From: Geodermatophilus obscurus DSM 43160 | GTDB lineage: Bacteria > Actinomycetota > Actinomycetes > Mycobacteriales > Geodermatophilaceae | NCBI RefSeq assembly: GCF_000025345.1 | Contig: NC_013757.1 | Coordinates: 2,294,001 to 2,358,000, forward strand | DNA: 64,000 nucleotides | Reading direction: 5' to 3' | Shown here: piece after piece, positions 24,944 to 32,263 of the stretch | Layout of the letters: each line of letters begins with the position of its first letter | How positions within the stretch are numbered: position 1 is the first letter of the stretch | The notes under the pieces: model-generated | The model's database searches: none | The model's input: the letters and a program-made list of their open reading frames with translations, nothing else | What the model was told of the DNA's origin: nothing | Position numbers and translations under genes: made by a program

Positions 24944-26098
24944 GTGCTGCCGCCCTCCGGCCCCCTGGCGGGGATCCGCGTCGTCGAGCTGGCCGGCCTG
25001 GGGCCCGTGCCCTACGCCTGCGTACTGCTGGCCGAGCTGGGCGCCGACGTCGTCCGCGTGGACCGCCCGGGCGGCGGCACGCAGCTGGTGCCGCCGGAGC
25101 GGGACGCGCTGAACCGCAGCCGGCCGTCGGTCGCCGTCGACCTGAAGAGCCCGGCCGGCCGGGACGTCGTCCTCCGCCTGGTGGAGTCCGCCGACGTGCT
25201 CGTCGAGGGGCTGCGGCCCGGGGTCACCGAGCGGCTCGGCGTCGGCCCCGACGAGTGCTGGGCCCGCAACCCGCGGCTGGTCTACGCGCGGATGACCGGA
25301 TGGGGCCAGGACGGCCCGCTCGCCGACCGCGCCGGGCACGACATCAACTACCTCGGCCTCACCGGCGCGCTGCACGCCATCGGGACGGCGGAGGCGCCGG
25401 TCCCGCCGCTCAACGCCGTCGCGGACTTCGGCGGCGGCGCGCTGTTCCTCGTCGTCGGCGTGCTCGCCGCGTTGCTCGAGCGGCAGACGAGCGGGCGCGG
25501 CCAGGTGGTCGACGCGGCCATGGTGGACGGCGCCAGCTCCCTGGTCACGATGGTCTACGGCCTGCTCGGCGCCGGCCGCTGGCAGGACCGCCGGGCGGCC
25601 AACCTGCTCGACGGCGGCGCGCCGTTCTACGGCACCTACGCCTGCGCCGACGGCCGGCACGTCGCCGTGGGGTCCATCGAACCGCAGTTCCACGCGCAGC
25701 TGCTCGCGGGCCTGGGCATCGACCCCGGCGAGCACGGCGGCCAGTTCGACGTCGCCCGCTGGCCGGAGCAGCACGAGCGGATCGCCGCCGCCTTTGCCAC
25801 CCGCGATCGTGACGAGTGGGCCGAGGCCTTCGCCGGCACCGACGCCTGCGTGACGCCGGTCCTCGGGCTGACCGAGGCGCCGTCGCACCCGCACCTGGCC
25901 GCCCGCGGCACCTTCGCCGACCGCGGCGGGCACCCGGAGCCGACGCCGGCGCCGCGCTTCTCGCGCACCCCGGGCGCGGTCCGCGGGGAGCCGCGCGCGC
26001 CCGGCCAGGACACCCGCACGGCGCTGGCCGGATGGGGCTTCGGCGAGGACGAGGTGACCGGCCTGCTGGAGGCCGGCGCCGTGGTCCAGGCGGACTGA
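24944..26098 (+). CDS. CaiB/BaiF family, alpha-methylacyl-CoA racemase type
   Basis: A 384-residue family III CoA-transferase-fold enzyme. It begins PLAGIRVVELAGLGPVPYAC, then ELGADVVRVDRPGGG. The segment VYARMTGWGQDGPLADRAGH followed by DINYLGLTGALHAIG is the alpha-methylacyl-CoA racemase signature with the catalytic His, and GQVVDAAMVDGASSLVTM carries the catalytic Asp. Expected role: epimerise 2-methyl-branched acyl-CoAs before beta-oxidation. It is followed at 9 nt by a crotonase gene, so the two form a branched acyl-CoA degradation unit. Confidence 0.9.
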   Translation: MLPPSGPLAGIRVVELAGLGPVPYACVLLAELGADVVRVDRPGGGTQLVPPERDALNRSRPSVAVDLKSPAGRDVVLRLVESADVLVEGLRPGVTERLGVGPDECWARNPRLVYARMTGWGQDGPLADRAGHDINYLGLTGALHAIGTAEAPVPPLNAVADFGGGALFLVVGVLAALLERQTSGRGQVVDAAMVDGASSLVTMVYGLLGAGRWQDRRAANLLDGGAPFYGTYACADGRHVAVGSIEPQFHAQLLAGLGIDPGEHGGQFDVARWPEQHERIAAAFATRDRDEWAEAFAGTDACVTPVLGLTEAPSHPHLAARGTFADRGGHPEPTPAPRFSRTPGAVRGEPRAPGQDTRTALAGWGFGEDEVTGLLEAGAVVQAD

Positions 26099-26107
26099 GG
26101 AGGTTCG

Positions 26108-26869
26108 GTGGACGAGGTGCTGGTGGAGCGGCGGAACGGTGTCCTGCTCGTCACGATCAACCGGCCGGAGGCCAGGAACGCGCTGGACCGGGCCGTCGCG
26201 GAGACGGTGGCCGCGGCGGTCGACGAGCTGGACGCCGACGACGAGTTGCGGGTCGGCGTGCTCACCGGCGCCGGCGGCACCTTCTCCGCCGGCATGGACC
26301 TCAAGGCGTTCCTGCGCGGCGAGACCCCGGCCATCGACGGCCGCGGGCTGTGCGGCATCACCCAGACCCCGCCCCGCAAGCCGCTGATCGCCGCCGTCGA
26401 GGGCTGGGCGCTCGCCGGCGGCTTCGAGCTGGTCCTCGCCTGCGACCTCGTGGTGGCCGCCGAGACCGCGCGCTTCGGGGTGCCGGAGGTCAAGCGCTCG
26501 CTCGTCGCCGCCGGCGGGGGCGCGCTGCTGCTGCCGACGCGGGTGCCGGCCAACGTGGCGATGGAGATGCTGCTCACCGGCGACCCGATCGACGCCCGGC
26601 GGGCCGCGGAGGTCGGCCTGGTCAACCGGCTCACCCCCGAGGGCGGCGCGCTGGACGGCGCGCTGGCGCTGGCCGCGACCGTCGCGGCGAACGGCCCGCT
26701 CGCCCTGGCCGCGACCAAGGCGGTGGTCCGCGGGAGCGCGGACTGGACGACCACGGAGGGGTGGGCGCGGCAGGCCGACCTCGTCGCCCCGGTCTTCGCC
26801 AGCGAGGACGCCCGGGAGGGCGCCGCCGCCTTCGCCGAGAAGCGCCGCCCCGTCTGGCGCGGTCGCTGA
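26108..26869 (+). CDS. Enoyl-CoA hydratase/isomerase (crotonase family)
   Basis: A 253-residue crotonase. Motifs are VTINRPEARNALDRAV, LTGAGGTFSAGMDLKAFLRG (first oxyanion-hole strand, A-G-x-D-L), AAVEGWALAGGFELVLACDL (second oxyanion hole) and RFGVPEVKRSLVAAGGG, where Glu of PEV aligns with one catalytic Glu; the other, in the GG.EL block, is also present. Hydratase activity is therefore plausible. GTG 26108 has GGAGG 7 nt upstream. Operon with the racemase gene. Confidence 0.9.
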   Translation: MDEVLVERRNGVLLVTINRPEARNALDRAVAETVAAAVDELDADDELRVGVLTGAGGTFSAGMDLKAFLRGETPAIDGRGLCGITQTPPRKPLIAAVEGWALAGGFELVLACDLVVAAETARFGVPEVKRSLVAAGGGALLLPTRVPANVAMEMLLTGDPIDARRAAEVGLVNRLTPEGGALDGALALAATVAANGPLALAATKAVVRGSADWTTTEGWARQADLVAPVFASEDAREGAAAFAEKRRPVWRGR

Positions 26870-27084
26870 GGGCGTGCGCCGGCCGCGCGGACGGGCGACG
26901 ATGGTCCCGGTGCACGCGCCGCCGTCGTCCTCGTGGACCCGGTTGCGTGGGGACGCCCTCCGCGGGCCCTCCGCACGGCGCGGTGGGGCTGCGACCTGCG
27001 CAACGGCCCGGTGCGGGACCCTGACGTGTCCTCCCCGGACGGGATCAGCCAGGATGGAGCGCGTGCAGGGGGAGGAGGGCCACC

Positions 27085-27684
27085 GTGGGCAAGCACCGGG
27101 CATCTGACGCTGACCCCACCGACTTCGACGCCGCCACCAGCGCGCTCGTCGACGTCACCGGGGACTACGAGGTCGACGTCGCGCACACGCGCATCGGGAT
27201 CCGTGCCCGGCACGCCATGGTGACCACCGTGCGCGGGTCGTTCGGCGACTTCGCCGGGACGGCGCACCTCGACGTCGCCGATCCGGCGGCCAGCTCGGTG
27301 GCGCTGCGCATCCAGACGGCCAGCATCGACACCGGCCAGGCCGACCGCGACGCGCACCTGCGCTCCGCGGACTTCCTCGACGTGGAGACGTACCCCGAGA
27401 TCGTCTTCGTCTCCACCGACGTGGAGCAGGTCGACGAGGAGACCTACACGGTCACCGGTGACCTCACCATCCGGGAGACCACCCGTCCGGTGTCGGTCGA
27501 CTTCACGCTGACCGGCTCGGCGAAGGACCCGTTCGGCAACACCCGGGTCGGCTTCGAGGGCGCGCTGGCGATCAAGCGCAGCGACTGGGGGCTGACCTGG
27601 AACACGCCCCTGGACACCGGCGGCGTGCTGGTCAGCGACCGCATCCAGATCGAGTTCGACGTCTCCGCCGTCCGCGTCTCCTGA
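27085..27684 (+). CDS. YceI family lipocalin-like protein
   Basis: A 199-residue YceI-domain protein. After a hydrophilic N-terminus comes GDYEVDVAHTRIGIRARHAM, the YceI opening, then VRGSFGDFAGTAHLD, SIDTGQADRDAHLRSADFLD and YPEIVFVSTDVEQ, followed by TVTGDLTIRETTRPVSVDFT. The family forms a lipocalin-like barrel that binds isoprenoid-type lipids. No signal peptide is visible, unlike proteobacterial YceI. GTG 27085 has GGGGGAGGAGGG upstream. The 215 bp before it show no gene. Confidence 0.9.
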   Translation: MGKHRASDADPTDFDAATSALVDVTGDYEVDVAHTRIGIRARHAMVTTVRGSFGDFAGTAHLDVADPAASSVALRIQTASIDTGQADRDAHLRSADFLDVETYPEIVFVSTDVEQVDEETYTVTGDLTIRETTRPVSVDFTLTGSAKDPFGNTRVGFEGALAIKRSDWGLTWNTPLDTGGVLVSDRIQIEFDVSAVRVS

Positions 27685-27687
27685 GGC

Positions 27688-27710
27688 GGGGACCCCTCGC
27701 AGCGGGGCCC
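27688..27710. terminator. Short hairpin between convergent YceI and cysteine dioxygenase genes
   Basis: GGG-(GA)-CCCC, loop TCGCAGC, GGGG-CCC: a 7-bp stem with a 2-nt bulge filling the 26-bp gap. The TCGCAG loop matches the core of the gene-terminal repeats, of which this may be a minimal form. Confidence 0.4.
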
Positions 27711-28214
27711 TCACCAGTCGGCGCCGGCCTCCTCGGTGCCGGTGTGCACCAGCACCCGGCCGTCGACGCGGTAGGTGTTCATGACGGTCAGCCGCGGCGT
27801 GTGGACGTGCACGCTCACCGCCGCGTGCGTGCCGGTGCTGGACACCTGGTGCACGTGGTGCGGGCCGAAGTGGCGCACCCGTCCGGCGGAGAGCTCGGCG
27901 GTTCCCTCCCGGGCGCCCACCCGCTCGTGCAGCGTGCCGCGGACGACGGCGAAGGCGCCGGCCGAGCCGCCGTGGTCGTTCAGGCCGGTGCCCTGTCCGG
28001 GCAGCCAGGACAGCAGCCACACCTGGGCGTGCGACAGGTCCTCGTGCAGGGACGGGTCGAGGGCGTCGGCGGCGGCGTCGCGGGGGAGCAGGGCGGGCCG
28101 GCAGGACGGGAGCGCCGTTAGCGACAGGCGGCGGACCAGACCCGGCCGAGGTCGACGTGCACGCGCCCGGACCAGCCGCGGCAGCGCGGCGGGGACGGTC
28201 GGGACGGCGGGCAC
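27711..28214 (-). CDS. Cysteine dioxygenase family cupin
   Basis: A 167-residue cupin of the cysteine dioxygenase type, which oxidises cysteine to cysteine sulfinate with a mononuclear iron. The segment LLSWLPGQGTGLNDHGGSAG corresponds to cupin motif 1, but the usual HxH reads NDH, so one iron ligand is Asn. Motif 2, VRHFGPHHVHQVSSTG, keeps its His. The C-terminal TPRLTVMNTY matches actinobacterial members. GTG 28214 lies 7 nt after TAGGCA, suggesting a leaderless mRNA. It is divergent from an orphan SAM-IV riboswitch 65 bp away, so sulfur status may affect both. Confidence 0.8.
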   Translation of the reverse strand: MPAVPTVPAALPRLVRARARRPRPGLVRRLSLTALPSCRPALLPRDAAADALDPSLHEDLSHAQVWLLSWLPGQGTGLNDHGGSAGAFAVVRGTLHERVGAREGTAELSAGRVRHFGPHHVHQVSSTGTHAAVSVHVHTPRLTVMNTYRVDGRVLVHTGTEEAGADW

Positions 28215-28221
28215 GGGTCAA

Positions 28222-28227
28222 TGCCTA
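28222..28227 (-). promoter_or_regulatory. -10 box TAGGCA, probable leaderless start of the cysteine dioxygenase gene
   Basis: TAGGCA (minus) - 7 nt - GTG 28214. The last base deviates from TANNNT. Confidence 0.45.
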
Positions 28228-28242
28228 CCACGTCGATCGGGT

Positions 28243-28272
28243 TTGACGGGATTCGGAGCGGCGTGCCAGGCT
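28243..28272 (+). promoter_or_regulatory. Promoter of the SAM-IV riboswitch transcript
   Basis: TTGACG (28243-28248), an 18-bp spacer and CAGGCT (28267-28272) fit a vegetative -35/-10 pair. The expected start, about 7 nt on, coincides with the first base of the riboswitch. Confidence 0.6.
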
Positions 28273-28278
28273 CCCGGC

Positions 28279-28356
28279 GGTCACGAGCGCCAGCGCGGAG
28301 CCCCGGCTCGCTGGCCGGCAACCCTGCTCCGCGATGGGGTGCCCCGGGTGACGACC
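28279..28356 (+). promoter_or_regulatory. SAM-IV riboswitch (orphan, plus strand)
   Basis: The plus-strand sequence follows the actinobacterial SAM-IV aptamer as I know it: GGTCACGAGCGCCAGCG, the CCCCGGCTCGCTGGCCGG arm, GGCAACCC, CTCCGCGATGGGGTGCCCC and the closing GGGTGACGACC. GGTC (28279-28282) pairs with GACC (28353-28356) as P1, and CCCGGCT/GCTGGCCGGCAA gives the internal arm. Such aptamers normally precede methionine or SAM genes. Here the only downstream gene within 1 kb is on the opposite strand, so the transcript runs antisense into the beta-propeller gene at 28439. A GAGGAGG-GTG site at 28419-28432 follows but opens no credible protein. Confidence 0.8.
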
Positions 28357-28438
28357 TGGCGGGCGCCGACCGGTGCCGGCAAGCGCGGGCTCCGGGTAGG
28401 CGGGCGGGCCCCGGACGCGAGGAGGCCCCGTGCCGCGG

Positions 28439-29365
28439 TCAGCCGTCGAGCAGCACCGTGCGCAGCTCGTGCGCGCCGTCGGCCCGGGTGGCCTCGTAGA
28501 ACCAGCGGGCACCGCCTCCCGGCAGCGGCACGACGTCGGCGTAGCGCAGCCCGTGCGGCGGGTGCGGGCTCTGCAGCAGCGGCCCGTCGCCGACCGTGGC
28601 GAACCGGCCGTCGCCGACGGCCGTGGCCAGCCCGGTGCGCTCCTCCCAGTTCTCCCCGGCCGCGGCGCGCCCGTCGTACAGGGCCCAGGTCCGGTCGCCG
28701 TCCAGGACCACGGTGGCGAACCGGACGCCGCGGGCGTCCCAGCTCCCCGGCGTGCCAGCCAGCGCGGTACCGCGCCACGTCCACGCGATCCCGTCCGGGC
28801 TGGTGGCGTGCTCGGTCGTCATCCGGTCGGTCGCGTCCGGGTCGTCGAGCGGGTGGACCGAGGCCCACAGGTTCCACTGCCGCCCGTCGTGCCGGACGAC
28901 CGGGTCCTTGACCCCCTCGGCGGCGCTGCCCGGCAGCACGGTCCGCGGCTCCGCCGTGGCGAGCTCCTCCACGGTGGCCGCCTCCAGCAGGTCGACCCGC
29001 CAGTGCTTCGTGCCCGGGGTCGCGCAGCTGACGTAGAGCCGCCAGCGGCCCTCGGGCGTGTGCACCAGCGCCGGGCGCTCGAGCGACTCGGCGCCGAACC
29101 GGTCCTTGCCGACCGCCACCACCGGGGCGAACCGCACCCCGTCGTCGGACCGCGACACCACGTTGGCGAACCCACGGCCCTCGCCGACCGGGCGGCGCAG
29201 CCGGGCGGCCAGCCACCACGTCCCGTCGACCAGCTGCGCCGAGGGGCCACCGGCCCAGGAGCCCGGCCGCGGGTCCTCGGGCTCCAGCACCACCGCGGCG
29301 TCGGCCCAGAAGCGGTCGGCGACCGGGGGACGGACCAGGGACGTCGGGGCGGGGTGGCTGGGCAC
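28439..29365 (-). CDS. Five-bladed beta-propeller protein, glycosyl hydrolase 43/32/68-superfamily-like
   Basis: A 308-residue protein with repeated propeller blades: FWADAAVVLEPEDPRPGSWA, GTWWLAARLRRPVGEGRGF, LERPALVHTPEGRWRLYVSC, VKDPVVRHDGRQWNLWASVH, TTEHATSPDGIAWTWRGTAL and RTWALYDGRAAAGENWEERT. Acidic residues at D(PE/PV) positions of blades 1 and 4 and the Glu of blade 5 recall GH43-type catalytic sites, but I cannot assign activity. No signal peptide. GTG 29365 has GGAG 8 nt upstream; GTG 29416 is a longer alternative. Its 3' half is covered by antisense RNA from the SAM-IV promoter if that transcript reads through. Confidence 0.75.
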   Translation of the reverse strand: MPSHPAPTSLVRPPVADRFWADAAVVLEPEDPRPGSWAGGPSAQLVDGTWWLAARLRRPVGEGRGFANVVSRSDDGVRFAPVVAVGKDRFGAESLERPALVHTPEGRWRLYVSCATPGTKHWRVDLLEAATVEELATAEPRTVLPGSAAEGVKDPVVRHDGRQWNLWASVHPLDDPDATDRMTTEHATSPDGIAWTWRGTALAGTPGSWDARGVRFATVVLDGDRTWALYDGRAAAGENWEERTGLATAVGDGRFATVGDGPLLQSPHPPHGLRYADVVPLPGGGARWFYEATRADGAHELRTVLLDG

Positions 29366-29433
29366 GCGGCGGCTCCACGGTCGACCGGAGGGGACGCCGC
29401 CCAGTCTGCACAGCACCGAGGAGGAACCACCCC

Positions 29434-30417
29434 GTGACCGGACGCCTGCCCCAGTTCGTCATCGCCGGCGCCCCCAAGGCCGGGACGACGGCGCTGCACG
29501 CCGCGCTGGCCACCCACCCCGGCCTGTACCTCTCGCCGGTCAAGGAGCCGAAGCACTACCTGACCGACGGCCGCCCGCCGCCCCGGTCGCAGCAGCGCGG
29601 GCCCGGCGACGCGCACAGCGCCCGGGAGTGGGTCTGGCGGCGGCAGGACTACCTCGCGCTGTTCGCCGCCGCGCCGGAGGAGGCCGTCCGCGGCGAGAGC
29701 ACGCCGTTCTACCTCTACGACCGCGCGGCCCAGGCCCGGCTGGCCGCCGACGTCCCGGACGTGAAGGTCGTCGCCGTCGTCCGGGACCCGGTGGACCGCG
29801 CCTGGTCCAACTGGGTGCACCTGCGCGCCGACGGCCTGGAGCCCGAGGCCGACTTCCCGACCGCCGTCCGGCTGGAGGAGCGGCGGGTGGTCGACGGGTG
29901 GGCGCCGTTCTGGCACTACCGGGGACTTGGCCGCTACGGCGAGCAGCTGCGCGACCTGTACCGGCACGTGCCCCGGGAGCAGGTCCTGCTGCTGCGCTAC
30001 CGCCAGGTGGTGGACAGCCCGCGGGAGACCCTCGACCGGGTCAGCGCCTTCCTCGGCGTGGCGCCCGGCGTCGCGCACGCCGTCCCCCCGGAGAACGTCA
30101 AGCCGTACGTCGCCGACGGGGCGCGGTACCGCGCGCTGTCCCGGCTGGTCCGCGCCGGCGCGGCCCTGGGCGCGTACGCCCCGCCGCAGGTGTGGCGGCA
30201 GGTGAGCCGCCCGCTGGTCGCCGCGCTGCACGCCGGGCGGGCGTCCCGGCCGCCGATGCCGGTCGAGGTCCGCCGCGAGGTGCTCGAGCCGCTGCTGCCC
30301 GACATCGAGCTGCTCGAGGAGCTGACCGGTGAGTCCTTCGAAGACTGGAAGGGCGACACCGGGCGCGGTGACTTCCGCTCCCGGTCGGCCCGCAGCACGC
30401 AGCGCGAGGTCCGGTGA
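29434..30417 (+). CDS. PAPS-dependent sulfotransferase
   Basis: A 327-residue sulfotransferase that moves sulfate from PAPS to a hydroxyl or amine. It starts [20 protein letters not shown] with the 5'-phosphosulfate loop (PKAGTT), then [19 protein letters not shown] and the 3'-phosphate motif [17 protein letters not shown]. The GAPKAGTT..L...L.HP layout is that of heparan-sulfate-type and bacterial carbohydrate/lipid sulfotransferases. GTG 29434 has GAGGAGG about 9 nt upstream. The stop overlaps chrA (GTGA). The acceptor is unknown; a surface glycan or lipid is plausible. Confidence 0.9.
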   Translation: MTGRLPQFVIAGAPKAGTTALHAALATHPGLYLSPVKEPKHYLTDGRPPPRSQQRGPGDAHSAREWVWRRQDYLALFAAAPEEAVRGESTPFYLYDRAAQARLAADVPDVKVVAVVRDPVDRAWSNWVHLRADGLEPEADFPTAVRLEERRVVDGWAPFWHYRGLGRYGEQLRDLYRHVPREQVLLLRYRQVVDSPRETLDRVSAFLGVAPGVAHAVPPENVKPYVADGARYRALSRLVRAGAALGAYAPPQVWRQVSRPLVAALHAGRASRPPMPVEVRREVLEPLLPDIELLEELTGESFEDWKGDTGRGDFRSRSARSTQREVR

Positions 30418-31820
30418 CCGCGCCGCGGGACGATGCCGACGTGCAACGACAGCCCCAGGGGCACGGGCAGACCGTCGTGCCGTTCCCCACCGCGGTGCGG
30501 GCCTGGTTCCTCATCTCGCTGCAGACCTTCGGCGGCCCGGCCGGGCAGATCGCGGTCATGCAGCGCACGCTCGTCGACGAGCACCGGTGGATCGGCCAGC
30601 GCCGGTTCCTGCACGCCATGAACTACTGCATGCTGCTGCCGGGTCCGGAGGCCCAGCAGCTGGCCACCTACGTCGGCTGGCTGCTGCACGGCACGCGCGG
30701 CGGGCTGGTGGCCGGCGGGCTGTTCGTGCTCCCCGGGGTCGTGGCGCTGCTGGTGCTGTCCGCGGTCTACGTGGCCTTCGGCGACACCACCGCCGTCCTC
30801 GCGGTCTTCGCCGGGCTCGCGCCCGCGGTGCTCGCGATCGTCGCCCAGGCGGTGCAGCGGGTCGCGAAGCGCGCACTGGACGGCCGGGCGCTGGTGGCGA
30901 TCGCGGTCGCGGCGTTCCTCGCCCTGGCGCTGTTCGGCGTCCCGTTCCCGCTCGTCGTGGCGCTGGCCGGCGTCGCCGGCTGGGCACTGGGCCGCTGGCG
31001 CCCGGCCGCGCTGCCGCAGAAGGCGGCGGCCGCCGCGGGGGACGACGGCCCGCCGCCGGTGATCAGCGACGACGTCCTGCACTCGGAGCCGCCGACCGCG
31101 CGCCGGACGCTGCGGGTGCTGCTCGTCGGGCTGCTGGTCTGGGGCGTGCCGCTGGCCGCGGTGGCGCTGCTGACCGGCGCGGGCAGCGTCTTCACCCAGC
31201 AGGGACTGTTCTTCTCCGGCGCGGCGGTGGTCACCTTCGGCGGCGCCTACGCGGTGCTGGCCTACGTGGCCCAGCAGGCGGTGGAGACCTACGGCTGGCT
31301 CGGGCCGCGGGAGATGGTGCGCGGGCTGGCGCTGGCCGAGACGACGCCCGGGCCGCTGATCATGGTGGTGCAGTTCGTCGCCTTCCTCGGCGCGTACCGC
31401 GACCCGGGCACGCTCGACCCGTGGGTGGCCGCCGTCCTGGCCTCGCTGCTGGTCACCTGGGTGACCTTCCTGCCGAGCTTCCTGTTCGTGCTGCTCGGTG
31501 CGCCGTACATGGAGCGGCTGCGCGGCAACCGGTCGCTGTCGGCGGCGCTGACCGGCATCACCGCGGCGGTGGTCGGCGTCATCGCCAACCTGGGGGTGTA
31601 CTTCGCCGTCCACACGCTGTTCTCGGAGACGGTGGGCGTCGACCGCGGGCCGCTGCACCTGGAGCTGCCCGACCTCGCCACGCTGCGCCCGGTCCCGCTG
31701 GCGATCGCCGTGGTCGCCGCGGTCCTGCTGTTCCGGGTCAGGTGGTCGGTGCTGCGGACCCTCGGCGGGTGCGCGCTGCTGGGCCTGGCCGCGGGGCTGG
31801 CCGGACTCCCGGTCGGGTGA
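30414..31820 (+). CDS. chrA: Chromate transporter family protein (ChrA)
   Basis: A 468-residue two-domain CHR-superfamily membrane protein. Each half has a CHR motif: [20 protein letters not shown] with [15 protein letters not shown] in the first, and [18 protein letters not shown] with [20 protein letters not shown] in the second. About ten to twelve hydrophobic segments are visible; a charged, Pro-rich linker (about 205-235) separates the halves. Known members export chromate, a sulfate analogue. The GTGA overlap with a sulfotransferase gene raises the alternative that sulfate or a related oxyanion is the real substrate; that is inference. Confidence 0.92.
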   Translation: MTAPRDDADVQRQPQGHGQTVVPFPTAVRAWFLISLQTFGGPAGQIAVMQRTLVDEHRWIGQRRFLHAMNYCMLLPGPEAQQLATYVGWLLHGTRGGLVAGGLFVLPGVVALLVLSAVYVAFGDTTAVLAVFAGLAPAVLAIVAQAVQRVAKRALDGRALVAIAVAAFLALALFGVPFPLVVALAGVAGWALGRWRPAALPQKAAAAAGDDGPPPVISDDVLHSEPPTARRTLRVLLVGLLVWGVPLAAVALLTGAGSVFTQQGLFFSGAAVVTFGGAYAVLAYVAQQAVETYGWLGPREMVRGLALAETTPGPLIMVVQFVAFLGAYRDPGTLDPWVAAVLASLLVTWVTFLPSFLFVLLGAPYMERLRGNRSLSAALTGITAAVVGVIANLGVYFAVHTLFSETVGVDRGPLHLELPDLATLRPVPLAIAVVAAVLLFRVRWSVLRTLGGCALLGLAAGLAGLPVG

Positions 31821-31858
31821 CACCGATGAGTCCGGACACCGCGCGCGGTCGACAGGGC

Positions 31859-32176
31859 ATGACCACCACGCCTCGCCTCCCCGTCGGCCGGCCCCAGCGC
31901 AACGGCCCGCTGGACACCGCGTTCACCGCGCCGCTGCAGCGCAGCCCGGCACCCGGCGGCTGGACCTACGTGCAGATGCCCGGCTCCGCGGAGTTCTTCG
32001 GCACCCGCGGGCTGGTGAAGGTGCGCGGCACGATCGACGGCCACCCCTTCCGCAGCTCCTTCATGGCCCTGGGCGACGGCACGCACAAGCTGCCGGTGGC
32101 CGCGGAGGTCCGGCAGGTCATCGGCAAGGAGGCCGGGGAGCCGGTGACCGTGCACCTCGAGGAGCGCCTGGGCTGA
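31859..32176 (+). CDS. DUF1905 domain protein
   Basis: A 105-residue protein dominated by a DUF1905 domain: [40 protein letters not shown] and [20 protein letters not shown] with VTVHLEERL at the end. The fold is a small double-psi-like barrel of unknown function, often fused to YdeI-like C-terminal segments, which are missing here. ATG 31859 is used; ATG 31826 would add 11 residues. It lies 38 nt after chrA and may be cotranscribed. Confidence 0.82.
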   Translation: MTTTPRLPVGRPQRNGPLDTAFTAPLQRSPAPGGWTYVQMPGSAEFFGTRGLVKVRGTIDGHPFRSSFMALGDGTHKLPVAAEVRQVIGKEAGEPVTVHLEERLG

Positions 32177-32211
32177 CCCGAGCAGCTCCAGGAGCCGCCG
32201 GGGCGCTGGCG

Positions 32212-32217
32212 TAGATT
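32212..32217 (+). promoter_or_regulatory. -10 box TAGATT for the SpoIIE-type phosphatase gene
   Basis: TAGATT lies 46 nt before GTG 32264 in a short intergenic region. Confidence 0.45.
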
Positions 32218-32263
32218 CCCCCCGTCACTGTCCGTTGCGGTCGACCGGAGGCGTGGGGACGAC

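Noticed and set aside
28430-29437. Plus-strand frame with a good GAGGAGG-GTG start right after the SAM-IV riboswitch
   Set aside because: The start looks real but the translation is low-complexity antisense of the beta-propeller gene. The riboswitch is therefore called orphan.
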